DNA of 64,000 nucleotides from Reticulitermes speratus (taxonomy: Eukaryota; Arthropoda; Insecta; Blattodea; Rhinotermitidae). Numbering within the stretch: position 1 is the first letter of the stretch; every line of letters begins with the position of its first letter. Below, piece after piece: positions 10,451 to 20,691 of the stretch. The position numbers and the translations under genes are program-made. The notes beneath the pieces were generated by a model, which ran no database searches, was not told the origin of the DNA, and saw only the letters and a list, made by a program, of their open reading frames with translations. The stretch is from the NCBI GenBank assembly GCA_021186555.1, contig JAJKFL010000039.1, forward strand, positions 37,056,733 to 37,120,732, in the 5' to 3' direction.

Positions 10451-10954
10451 TAATTCGTCACTGACGAGGCACACACGTCTTACGTTCTGCCCGCGTACAA
10501 TAGTATGCACGTCGCCGATGAAGTAAGAGGAAGGACGGACAGACAAAAACGTCAATTTTCCATTTCCGCTGAAATTGAATCGCAGAACGTGAGAAAAAAA
10601 TCTTATCTGAAGATTATGCGTATTTATGTGATTAAGAGACTTACATTGTTAGCAGTGTGACGCAAGGCTACACCTGAGGATGCACATCGACGTAAGGTCG
10701 TGCCGCCACATGCTGCTAACAGAGACCTGTTGCACACTGGTGAGAAAGTCTGTGATAATCTGTGTTATCTGGTTAGGAATCGGGACAGTTTATTTCTGCT
10801 ACTGCGCAGATCTCTGGAGAACAGACCTTTTTGAGGTCACAATCATTTAGACAGGCAATAAATTACTCACATGTTATGCATCTACATAGTTCATTACCGT
10901 ATTCACAACAGCCCACAGCATATCGTTATCCTTACTTAGATGTTTCAATGTTGT
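10451..10954. other. Unassigned sequence
   Basis: No gene or repeat family recognised. Confidence 0.4.
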
Positions 10955-11515
10955 GGGCCGCGATAGCTCAGTCAGTATAGCGACTCTCTACGTGCTGGAC
11001 GGTTCGTGGATCGAATCCCGGTAGGGGCGAGATTTTCCGCAGCCGTCCAGACCGGCCCTGGGGCCCACCCAGCCTCCTATACAATGGGTACTGGGTCTCT
11101 TTCCCGAGGGTAAAGCGGCCGGGGCGTGGAGTTGACCACCCACCCTCATCTAGTTTATTTTTTTTTTTTGTTATGCTCGACAGCCTTATATGGGCCTGGG
11201 CCTCCTCGTTTCGTCGAGGTTTCATGATCACACACTTTAGACACACCACACTCGGTAGGACTCCTCTGGACGAGTGACCAGCTCGTCGCAGAGACCTCTA
11301 CCTGACATCACACAGCACTCACAACAGACAGACATCCATGCCCCCGGTGGGATTCGAACGCACAATCCCAGTAAGCGAGCGGCCGAAGACCCACTCCTTA
11401 GACCGCACGGCCACTGGGATCGGCACCCTCATCTAGTGTTAGGGTTAAAGAAAGAATAGAGCTATACCTCTACTCCCCCTCTGGGCCGTCATGGCCTGTT
11501 CTAGGGACAACTTTA
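10955..11515 (+). mobile_element. SINE-A copy split by a nested SINE-B
   Basis: The head GGGCCGCGATAGCTCAGTCA, a B box GGATCGAATCCCGG and the body up to CACCCTCATCTAGT are followed by a foreign 269-bp block. The SINE-A body then resumes at GTTAGGGTTAAAGAAAGAAT. Confidence 0.8.
11155..11423 (-). mobile_element. SINE-B, full, nested, with 14-bp target duplication
   Basis: On the minus strand it begins GCCGATCCCAGTGGCCGTGC and ends in an A-rich tail (the T run at 11155-11170). The 14-mer CACCCTCATCTAGT flanks it exactly at 11141-11154 and 11424-11437. This defines the ends of a complete SINE-B and shows it moved by LINE-type target-primed insertion. Confidence 0.9.
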
Positions 11516-11734
11516 CCTTTATGTTTCAATGTTATGAGTATATTTCAATGTGCGTTGCATCGGCCATTTGGCTTTTCTACTAAAAGCCTGTCTGCAGTTC
11601 TCTTCAACTCCATGCCTCGCCCTTCCTTTCCTTCCTTGATTTCATGCCTTTAACAAAGTCTGGTGAAGAAAAAGTCGTGTAGAACTTGATGAAAATAAAT
11701 CACCTGCATTTTCTTCTGTGGCACACCATCCCAA

Positions 11735-11965
11735 CTCGGGCCTAGGCCGCTTCATTGTTGAGGTTTCTAGATCACATCTAGGCACACACACACACGGCAG
11801 GACTCCTCTGAACGAGTGATCAGCTCGTCGTACAGGCCGCTACCTACACAACACAAACACAAGGGACGAATTTCCATGGCCTCAGCGGTATTCGAACCCG
11901 CAATCCCAACAATCGAGCGGCTGCAGACGTACGCCTTAGACCGCACAGCCACCGTGATCGGCTAT
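11735..11965 (-). mobile_element. SINE-B copy, diverged
   Basis: The minus strand has GCCGATCACGGTGGCTGTGC, a B box GGGTTCGAATACCGC and body GTCCTGCCGTGTG. Order and spacing match the nested copy at 11155-11423. Confidence 0.7.
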
Positions 11966-12374
11966 CACATGCGTATAGTGGTTTCTTGTTTCGTCTATTT
12001 TATCAGAGCACTGAGAGTTTCGACTCAAAATATACCTGATGTGGGGGGAACTCTTTAGTTTAGCAACGTAGAGAAAGCCATTTTTATCAAGATAAGCACC
12101 CTTAGCATGGACGCAGAGAGTATAAACTCAGGAGGAGTGAAATGAGTGATATGACAACAGTATGCGCATGCGCCAGCTTTGTAAAATACGCTCACAGTAC
12201 GAACAGACTGCGCGGGTATGGTCTACTATTAAGTGCGCCCCTGTGTATTTTACACACTTTTCAATATGTGTTTTTCCTTGAACTTGACAGACCACATTAA
12301 CGAAAAGTTAAGATTATAGGCTAATTCTGTCGCCTCGTTTTTACCCTTTTTTAATTCATTCATTCTGTATGTTC

Positions 12375-12552
12375 AATAAACACCAACTAATACACATAAA
12401 CTTTTTTCGTAATAGTTTATTATTAAAATTCCCCTATACGTATTTCGGTGGTTTAAACCACCATCTTCAGGGGGTCGTAGAGATTATTTTGCATAGACCT
12501 TACAGTTATTACATATGAAAAAAGTTTATGTGCATTAGTTGGTGTTTATTGA
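12375..12552. mobile_element. Inverted composite with one hammerhead
   Basis: The outer arms AATAAACACCAACTAAT...AAACTTTTTTC (12377-12411) and GAAAAAAGTTTATGTGCATT (12518 on) are inverted copies. The left half holds a hammerhead motif on the minus strand. The right half has lost it. Confidence 0.65.
12431..12474 (-). ncRNA. Hammerhead ribozyme motif
   Basis: Minus strand: helix I CCCC with GGGG, core CTGAAGA, one T, helix II GGTGGTTTAAACCACC (self-complementary), then GAAATACGTATA. Helix III differs from its relatives (TACGTAT instead of CATGT) and the cleavage triplet would be ATA, which is allowed by the NUH rule. Confidence 0.6.
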
Positions 12553-12596
12553 ACATATCTTAATTGAAAATGCACGGTAAATACAATGTTACATTG

Positions 12597-13507
12597 ATTC
12601 TGTAGTCTGTCTTACGACAGGTCCGTAGCCTCTTCATTCTGTAGTCTGTCTTACGACAGGTCCGTAGCCTCTTCATTCTGTAGTCTGTCTTACGACAGGT
12701 CCGTAGCCTCTTCATTCTGTAGTCTGTCTTACGACAGGTCCGTAGCCTCTTCATTCTGTAGTCTGTCTTACGACAGGTCCGTAGCCCATCAGTCTGTCAC
12801 ATCTAGCTCTTTTCGTAGTCTGTCTTACGACAGGTCCGTAGCCTCTTCATTCTGTAGTCTGTCTTACGACAGGTCCGTAGCCTCTTCATTCTGTAGTCTG
12901 TCTTACGACAGGTCCGTAGCCTCTTCATTCTGTAGTCTGTCTTACGACAGGTCCGTAGCCTCTTCATTCTGTAGTCTGTCTTACGACAGGTCCGTAGCCT
13001 CTTCATTCTGTAGTCTGTCTTACGACAGGTCCGTAGCCTCTTCATCTTACCTGAGTAGCTCTGTCGTTACGACAGGTCCGTAGCCTCTTCATTCTGTAGT
13101 CTGTCTTACGACAGGTCCGTAGCCTCTTCATTCTGTAGTCTGTCTTACGACAGGTCCGTAGCCTCTTCATTCTGTAGTCTGTCTTACGACAGGTCCGTAG
13201 CCTCTTCATTCTGTAGTCTGTCTTACGACAGGTCCGTAGCCTCTTCATTCTGTAGTCTGTCTTACGACAGGTCCGTAGCCTCTTCATTCTGTAGTCTGTC
13301 TTACGACAGGTCCGTAGCCTCTTCATTCTGTAGTCTGTCTTACGACAGGTCCGTAGCCTCTTCATTCTGTAGTCTGTCTTACGACAGGTCCGTAGCCTCT
13401 TCATTCTGTAGTCTGTCTTACGACAGGTCCGTAGCCTCTTCATATGTAGTTGTCTTAAGAGAGTCCGTAGACTAGTCTGTAGTTGTTCTTCGACAGGTCT
13501 AGCCTTT
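12597..13507. repeat. Minisatellite, 39-bp unit, about 21 copies
   Basis: The unit is ATTCTGTAGTCTGTCTTACG followed by ACAGGTCCGTAGCCTCTTC. It contains the small hairpin CTGTC-TTAC-GACAG. Degenerate joints at about 12783-12812, 13044-13070 and 13440-13507 divide the array into blocks. A length divisible by three without stops yields long minus-strand frames (MKRLRTCRKTDYR repeats), which I do not regard as coding. Confidence 0.95.
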
Positions 13508-14434
13508 CCACATTTCGTAAGAGACTTCCCGGAAAAGTACAATGTGTAGTTTCCATTTGCTTTCCACATCGCAGTACAGCAGCGTTCAGAACACTTGGTC
13601 ACCTGTTGCTAACGATCTATGACCTCCGAGCATCATTTGCTCTGTGCTTCAAGTCGCTATGATGTCGCTGCTTCCGGCATCAGGGGAGTTTTTATTGGAT
13701 TTCCCATCTCCTAGGCATCTCTCTTCGTCTGGTTTCTACCCTCTTGACCTGTCCGGCTTGGGAGACCCTACTGGTAGCAATGCTACGCCGGCTTAGCTCT
13801 CAGGGTCACTGGAACTCACAAGCCCCTCTACCACGGCAAGGTGGAGATACCAATAAAAGGGTTTTTTGAATAGGGTGCATAAATTCCGACGGAACCTTTA
13901 AATAACGGGAAGGTACTGCGTCCCGAAAGATCTTTCCGTGACAACAGGAATTGGTTGAAATTAGACATACAGCCGTCGGGACACCCGGCAGTCCTCCACA
14001 TTCCCCAGAAAGCAAAGCGGCATGGCTATGGGACTGTGACCTTCTTCGTCTAAACGCGACCTGCTATGTGCGAGATCACGCACTGTTCGTACCGTCTGTC
14101 GACTGATCCACACATTTGTATAGTGCTTCGGTAAGAGTTGCCTGTTTTATTGGGGTATGCGGTAATAGTAGTGAAAGTTACGAACAGAAAGCTGAGGTCA
14201 ACAATCAGTTAATAACATCAGCCCAGTCATTATTTATGGATTGCCGCAAACGGCTCGCATTTTATTTGGCACCAGTTTTGCTTCTTATGTGACTTACTTG
14301 GCACCTCAAACAGCCGGTCTCTGTCCCTGGGCACAGCAGCTTCCTTCTTGATAAGGCAGCAGATCGAGAAATAATTTGCTGCCTTTTTTGGAACCTGCAG
14401 GTTCATTGCCGTGTAAATAAGGCCCTGTTACTAG
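13508..14434. other. Unassigned sequence with a possible dispersed repeat
   Basis: Around 13757-13850, GGCTTGGGAGACCCTACTGG and neighbouring bases look like an interspersed repeat I have seen in other arthropod sequences, but I cannot name the element. No host gene is visible. Confidence 0.35.
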
Positions 14435-14523
14435 ATCCTATTTTGAGCAAGATATATCCCTTCCATATACTCCCATTCTGTTCCTTTAAGATTCATTTTA
14501 ATATTATCCTACCACCTGTATCT
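14435..14523 (-). pseudogene. LINE 3' fragment, interrupted by SINE-A
   Basis: The minus-strand pattern of the LINE 3' end (CCTTTAAGATTCATTTTAAT region) stops at a SINE and continues after it at about 14819-14860. Confidence 0.55.
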
Positions 14524-14808
14524 AGAGTGGGCCGGGATAGCGTAGTCGGTATAGCGACTCGCTACGGGCTGGACGGTCCGGCGATCGAATCCTGGTGGGG
14601 GCGAGATTTTCAGCACCCGTCCAGACTGGCCCTGGGGCCTACCCAGCCTCCTATACAATGGGTACCGGGTCATCCCCGGGCGTAAAGCGGCCGGGGCGTG
14701 GCATTGACCACCCACCCCCATCTAGCGTCGAGGTTAAAGAAAGAGTAGAGCTATACTCTACTCCCCTTATGGGCCTTCGTGGCCTGTTCTAGGGTGAACT
14801 TTACCTTT
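14524..14808 (+). mobile_element. SINE-A, complete, with target duplication
   Basis: The head GGGCCGGGATAGCGTAGTCG carries an A-box-like ATAGCGTAGTCGG stretch, followed by a B box GCGATCGAATCCTGG. The body has CCTGGGGCCTACCCAGCCTC and the end is TTTACCTTT. The 10-mer ACCTGTATCT flanks it at 14514-14523 and 14809-14818. This is the best reference copy of family A here. Confidence 0.9.
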
Positions 14809-14859
14809 ACCTGTATCTTGATCTGCTAAGTGGTCTCTTCGTTTTCCGACCAAAATTTC

Positions 14860-15176
14860 CTGCTGCGTTTCCTGGTATTGTTTGGCCATTTGATTCTCAG
14901 GATGCTGTTAAACATTTCGAGGCCTTACGTTCAAGCTGCCAAAAGCAAACTTTCTTTTCTGCCGTGCTCTGCATGGATGTTGTTTCCAAAGTCTTAACTG
15001 GAACACTGTCCTCACTTTTTTTGCATTGTCTGCGCGGTGTCCCGCCTTTCATGCACCCAGACACTTGTAGTTAAGCGGTCCTAGACCTGATCCTGACTCG
15101 CGTCTTCAATTCTGCGAAAGCACGTATCACTCGCAATTGAAACATTACGCAGGGCGCGATTTCCAATTTCGTCCGT
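14860..15176. other. Unassigned sequence
   Basis: No feature recognised between the LINE remnant and the 44-bp array. Confidence 0.4.
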
Positions 15177-17296
15177 TATTTATTTCACAACGTCACCAGC
15201 ACGTGATAGATACCACCATACGGTATTTATTTCACGTTACCAGCACGTGATATATACCACCAGACGGTATTTATTTCACGTCACCAGCACGTGATAGATA
15301 CCACCAGAAGGTATTTATTTCACGTCACCAGCACGTGATAGATACCACCAGACGGTATTTATTTCACGTCACCAGCACGTGATAGATACCACCAGACGGT
15401 ATTTATTTCACGTCACCAGCACGTGATAGATACCACCAGACGGTATTTATTTCACGTCACCAGCACGTGATAGATACCACAAGACGGTATTTATTTCACG
15501 TCACCAGCACGTGATAGATACCACAAGACGGTATTTATTTCACGTCACCAGCATGTGATAGATACCACCAGATGGTATTTATTTCACGTTACCAGCACGT
15601 GATATATACCACCATACGGTATTTATTTCACGTCACCAGCACGTGATAGATACCACCAGACGGTATTTATTTCACGTCACCAGCACGTGATAGATACCAC
15701 CAGATGGTATTTATTTCACGTTACCAGCACGTGATATATGCCACCAGACGGTCTTTATTTCACGTCACCAGCACGTGATAGATACCACCAGATGGTATTT
15801 ATTTCACGTCACCAGCACGTGATAGATACCACCAGACGGTATTTATTTCACGTCACCAGCACGTGATAGATACCACCAGACGGTATTTATTTCACGTCAC
15901 CAGCACGTGATAGATACCACCAGATGGTATTTATTTCACGTTACCAGCACGTGATATATGCCACCAGACGGTATTTATTTCACGTTACCAGCACGTGATA
16001 GATACCACCAGACGGTATTTATTTCACGTCACCAGCACGTGATAGATACCACCAGACGGTATTTATTTCACGTTACCAGCACGTGATATATACCACCAGA
16101 CGGTATTTATTTCACGTCACCAGCACGTGATAGATACCACCAGATGGTATTTATTTCACGTTACCAGCACGTGATATATACCACCAGACGGTATTTATTT
16201 CACGTCACCAGCACGTGATAGATACCACCAGACGGTATTTATTTCACGTTACCAGCACGTGATATTACCACCAGATGGTATTTATTTCACGTCACCAGCA
16301 CGTGATAGATACCACCAGATGGTATTTATTTCACGTCACCAGCACGTGATAGATACCACCAGATGGTATTTATTTCACGTCACCAGCACGTGATAGATAC
16401 CACCAGATGGTATTTATTTCACGTCACCAGCACGTGATAGATACCACCAGACGGTATTTATTTCACGTCACCAGCACGTGATAGATACCACCAGATGGTA
16501 TTTATTTCACGTTACCAGCACGTGATATATACCACCAGATGGTATTTATTTCACGTCACCAGCACGTGATAGATACCACCAGATGGTATTTATTTCACGT
16601 CACCAGCACGTGATAGATACCACCAGATGGTATTTATTTCACGTCACCAGCACGTGATTGATACCACCAGATGGTATTTATTTCACGTCACCAGCACGTG
16701 ATAGATACCACCAGATGGTATTTATTTCACGTCACCAGCACGTGATAGATACCACCAGACGGTATTTATTTCACGTCACCAGCACGTGATAGATACCACC
16801 AGACGGTATTTATTTCACGTCACCAGCACGTGATAGATACCACCAGATGGTATTTATTTCACGTCACCAGCACGTGATAGATACCACCAGACGGTATTTA
16901 TTTCACGTCACCAGCACGTGATAGATACCACCAGATGGTATTTATTTCACGTTACCAGCACGTGATATATACCACCAGATGGTATTTATTTCACGTCACC
17001 AGCACGTGATAGATACCACCAGATGGTATTTATTTCACGTCACCAGCACGTGATAGATACCACCAGATGGTATTTATTTCACGTCACCAGCACGTGATAG
17101 ATACCACCAGATGGTATTTATTTCACGTCACCAGCACGTGATAGATACCACCAGATGGTATTTATTTCACGTCACCAGCACGTGATAGATACCACCAGAC
17201 GGTATTTATTTCACGTCACCAGCACGTGATAGATACCACCAGACGGTATTTATTTCACGTCACCAGCACGTGATAGATACCACCAGACAGTATTTA
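15177..17296. repeat. Minisatellite, 44-bp unit, about 48 copies
   Basis: The unit is TATTTATTTCACGTCACCAG followed by CACGTGATAGATACCACCAGACGG. Nearly every copy has the palindrome CACGTG. TCACGT and ACGTGA face each other across a 7-nt spacer, and GGTAT...ATACC extends this into an imperfect hairpin spanning most of the unit. Main variants are C/T in CACGT(C/T)ACC, TATATA for TAGATA, and CAGACGG for CAGATGG. Confidence 0.97.
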
Positions 17297-17480
17297 AAGC
17301 GAAGATCCAGATACTGCGATGTTACGCTGTGTCACTGGGTAAATAGTTCCCGATGTGTCGAAAATTCGTAGAGCAGTCATTTTGAGACTTGATATTATTC
17401 GTACCTTGCATATTCTTACAATCAGTACATCCAACAACAAATGCACATAATAAGATACAACTCTTACGTAAGTCTTAAAA

Positions 17481-17524
17481 AACTCCTACATGTTTCGGCA
17501 GCAAGATGCCATCTTCAGGGAGTT
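17481..17524 (-). ncRNA. Hammerhead ribozyme motif, well preserved
   Basis: Minus strand: helix I AACTCC with GGAGTT (6 bp, perfect), CTGAAGA, one T, helix II GGCA with TGCC around a 6-nt loop, GAAAC, a minimal helix III and cleavage triplet GTA. Confidence 0.7.
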
Positions 17525-17604
17525 ACAAGTATAAAGGAGTATAAACCTAACACATTAATCTAGGTAGTGCCTAGATTAATGTGTTGGGCTTATATTCCTT
17601 TATA

Positions 17605-17645
17605 CTCCGTGAGGATGGCACCAAGGTGCCGAAACATGTAACAGT
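17605..17645 (+). ncRNA. Hammerhead relic, core mutated
   Basis: The partner of 17481-17524 keeps helix II and GAAACATGTA, but the core reads GTGAGGA instead of CTGAAGA and the 3' strand of helix I is ACAGT. Predicted inactive. Confidence 0.6.
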
Positions 17646-17733
17646 TTTTTAAAGACGTACGTATGATATATAGAATTTTTAAAAGACCAACAAATGCACT
17701 TGAGTGTATGAATGTAAGTTTATTATATAGTAA

Positions 17734-17777
17734 CCGCCGACATGTTTCGGCCATTCATGTGGCCATCTTCAGGGTGG
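17734..17777 (-). ncRNA. Hammerhead ribozyme motif with GTC cleavage site
   Basis: Minus strand: CCACC, CTGAAGA, T, helix II GGCC/GGCC with an 8-nt loop, GAAACATGTC, then GGCGG. Helix I has one mismatch in five. The site is GTC, the most efficient natural triplet. The downstream module AGTGCATTTGTTGGTC lies at about 17695-17680 on the same strand. Confidence 0.65.
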
Positions 17778-18289
17778 CAAGAACAATAATACAGACGCAA
17801 TTATAATGTGTCGGAATCAATCCACAGATAAACAATTCATATAATTTTGGTTAAATTTAGAGTTAAAGGAGTATCTTAGGGATAGGTATAAGATATTATA
17901 AGATAAGAGGTTGTCGTACATGCAGTATAGTGCTGTGGGTGATGTACATAGAAGACACATGTAGTGAATTATGGTCCTAGTCAGTGAGCAGTAATGCAGA
18001 CTGCTCGGTGAACCTCCCGTTTATATCATCGCTCACTGACTTGGATCATAATTCACTGCATGAATTTTCTATGTTTTGTTCTCGTTTTCATAGGTAGGGG
18101 TTCCTCGGGTTATAAAAAAATTATTTTAGGGGTTCTTCCACGGAAAAAAAAAGTTTGGGAAACTATTTACCCAACGACTCAACCTAACACCCCAAAAGAT
18201 TTGAATTTTTACGAACACCGCTGAGAGAACCTCAAATCTAGTAGGCTATTTACAACATATGCAAGCTAATGTGACTGGAATACGTTCAC
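17778..18289. other. Unassigned sequence, possible hAT relic
   Basis: GGGGTTCTTCC at about 18129 and AGTTTGGGAAAC at about 18150 look like decayed hAT-type ends. Nothing else is recognised. Confidence 0.3.
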
Positions 18290-18390
18290 GTCTTGTTCGT
18301 CTTATACGCCCTCCTGTTACTTCATCTCTCCTGGATTCAGACGTTCTCCTTGGCAGTTTGTTCTCAAACACCCTCATTTAGCTAGCTGGG
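18290..18390 (-). pseudogene. LINE ORF fragment
   Basis: The minus strand reads VFENKLPRRTSESRRDEVTG, matching the VFENK...KRDEVTGEW stretch of the LINE family also seen at 19145. Short and decayed. Confidence 0.55.
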
Positions 18391-18709
18391 TTTTACCAAC
18401 CTCACTGAATCAATGCCGGTATTCCCCTTTCTTCAAGCTACTCAAATCCGGTTTATTGAACACAGAAGCAGAAGGGAAGACGGAAAGAAAAGTACAGAGG
18501 TCAGCATAAAGGAACAGGCACAAGAAAAGGAGCGGGTGCTTGACTGTGTCTTTAGTGCAGGCAACAGCCTTACAGAGGCCAAGGACAGTCTCTATACCTG
18601 AACCTGTTCAGCACTGTGAATTCTGTTCAGTCTGGGCTGTTTTGTGTTCAGACACTGCATAATCTGGAAGGTGCAGTAAAGCGGTCCCTGTGCATTCCAT
18701 GGAGGCGTA

Positions 18710-18855
18710 TTGACCGGTGGAGGTAGAGCTCGACGCATCCATATCCTCGGAGGTGAGTGATCAGCTTCATTCTCCGGCCGGTTTACCAGCGGGGAAAAGC
18801 CGCCAATACCGATTCAATAGGAGGCCTGGTGTGCCCCAGAGCCGGTCTTGATGTT
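18710..18855 (-). mobile_element. SINE-A partial copy, minus
   Basis: The minus strand carries CCGGCTCTGGGGCACACCAG, a GTAAACCGGCCGG segment and GATCACTCACCTCC. These are the body of SINE-A without its head. Confidence 0.6.
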
Positions 18856-19144
18856 GCAGAGATTACGAACATCTCTTGCCTCTGTCAGGAATCGAACCAC
18901 AGTTCCTCGGTCCAACCAATGTCATAAGCTCTCCCGTCTCCAGTCTGGTATACGGTCACCAAAGTTTCTTACGAAAATATTGCCTCCATCTTGAGGTGTG
19001 GATATGGATGCAGCAGGCCCTTCTTACCAGAATACACGGTATCATAACACCACAGAGCGCGGTCTTAATCTCAAATCGCATGGAGTATTCGCTTTTGGGC
19101 ATGCGCTGTCTTTTCAATAATCCCGTTTTTTCGGGTTAATGGTA

Positions 19145-19571
19145 CATAGGCCTAAGAGGGACGAGGTAACAGGGGAGTGGAGAAGACTACATAACGAGGA
19201 ACTTAATGATCTGTACTCATCACCAAATAATATTAGGGTGATCAAAGAATGAGGTGGGCGGGGCATGTAGCACGTACGGGGGAGGGGAGAGGTGCATACG
19301 GGATTTTGATGGGAAGACCTGAGGGAAGGAGACCACTTGGAAGACCCAGGCGTAGATGGGAGAATAATATTAAAATGGATGTTTAAGAAGTGGGATGGGA
19401 GTGCATGGACTGGATTTATATGGCTCAGGATAGGGACATGTGGTGGGCTTTTGTGAATGCGGTGCTGAACCTTCGGGTTCAATAAAATGCGGGGAATTTC
19501 TTGACTAGCTGAGGGCCTGTTAGCTTCTCAAGAAGGACTGTGCTCCATGGAGTTAGTTAGTTAGTTAGTTA
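19145..19571 (+). pseudogene. LINE 3' ORF end and 3' UTR
   Basis: The best LINE 3' copy in the window. It reads [20 protein letters not shown], then (out of frame after a stop) [14 protein letters not shown] sequence and a [11 protein letters not shown] segment, then AQDRDMW and a stop near 19482. The 3' UTR ends in TAGTTAGTTAGTTAG repeats. Stops and frameshifts show it is dead. Confidence 0.75.
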
Positions 19572-20169
19572 ATGGTACATAGGCCTACTATACATATTTA
19601 TTTATTTATTTCATATTCGTATTGCATTTAATGATGCTGTCAGTAATTCAGACCACGTCGCAACGAAAGGTAGCACGAAGAGTGAACAGTGATCGTTAGG
19701 AATGTACAAGGAAAGTGTCTTAGAGTAATTTGAAGTATTTGCCTGGAAGGACTCAGACAAAAAATGACATACCTTCTTAGTAAGGATATCTTATGTAAGT
19801 GCCGAGATTTCGACCCTCTTCTGCCCCCCCCCCCCCCATACGGGCAGACAGTTTAAACAAATAATCGAAATTATCTTAATGTAAGACATCACATTGTGTT
19901 TAATAAATTACACTGGATAACAAAATAATTCTTCACATTATATTCACCGTGCATTAATGACATAACTTGTCTTTGTGCATTTGTTGGTGTGAATTAGTCA
20001 AAATAATTCTTATTTTTTTGTCACACGAACTGAAGTGGGTAAACCCAATAACATTTTGTGCTCTGAATTCAAATATGTTGTTAGTTGTTTTTTTCTATCA
20101 GGCAAGGTTTATCAGTGACGCGCGGTTTAATTTTGAAGAAAACCTGTATTTACATTATATTACAGAGAG
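19572..20169. other. Unassigned sequence with one hammerhead-associated tail motif
   Basis: TTCACCGTGCATTAATG at 19943 and CATTTGTTGGTGTGA after it resemble the module found next to the hammerheads, here without a ribozyme. Nothing else recognised. Confidence 0.4.
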
Positions 20170-20691
20170 CATGTACAGTACCTAAAAAGTAACAGTGGGT
20201 TACTTTCTGCTATGTTTTGCCTGTGGAACGTCTCTTCTAAGTGTCCAGCAATAATCAGCCCGCATACTGGGACTGCACTTGCCTTGGTACCGCTTTTCCT
20301 TGGTGGAAATGTCGTGGTGAAATCGCTAACTGCCTCCAGATTTTCTGGGAAGAAGTCTAAGTGAGAGTCTAAGAAATGCACCTTTAAAGACATATTACAC
20401 CCCATAGCCGTGTAGGATTGTACAAGACCAGCCACCATATCACGATAGTTTTCTGCCTTATGATTTCCCAAAAAATTGGTAGTTACATTTTTGAATGATT
20501 TCCATGCTGCTTTTTTCCACTTCACTTACCTGGTCTTAAAAAATTTACGTCCTGTATTAACTCTCATATTTGAGGTCGTACAAATAGCCCTTCTTTGATT
20601 TTAGTATCACTTATCTTGGTAAGCTTATTTTTAAAATACATAAATCCAGCGCTATTTTGGTCCATTGCCTTGGCGAAAGTTTTTATGAGTC
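20170..20691 (-). pseudogene. Decayed copy of a dispersed arthropod ORF family
   Basis: Minus-strand translation gives HIKLRLIKTFAKAMDQNSAG, then KISDTKIKEGLFVRPQI and a stop. A second stop and a frame change follow, then AAWKSFKNVTTNFLGNHKAE and CNMSLKVHFLDSHLDFFPEN. In another frame it continues RFHHDISTKEKRYQGKCSPS and ADYCWTLRRDVPQAK. I recognise this from memory as a widespread uncharacterised arthropod protein family, probably mobile-element related. Stops and frameshifts make this copy non-functional. Confidence 0.65.

Larger units (their letters stand above)
17425..17700. mobile_element. Inverted composite with divergent hammerheads
   Basis: The arms AACAACAAATGCACATAATA and GACCAACAAATGCAC border two outward-pointing hammerhead motifs. 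Between them, ACACATTAATCTAGG and CCTAGATTAATGTGT are exact inverted partners. Same plan as at 7019-7613. Confidence 0.65.

Noticed and set aside
12560..13602. Basic repeat proteins (MKRLRTCRKTDYR)
   Set aside because: A by-product of a 39-bp stop-free unit; the frame breaks at each array joint.
12597..17296. CRISPR arrays
   Set aside because: The repeats are continuous with no unique spacers, and the sequence is from an animal genome.
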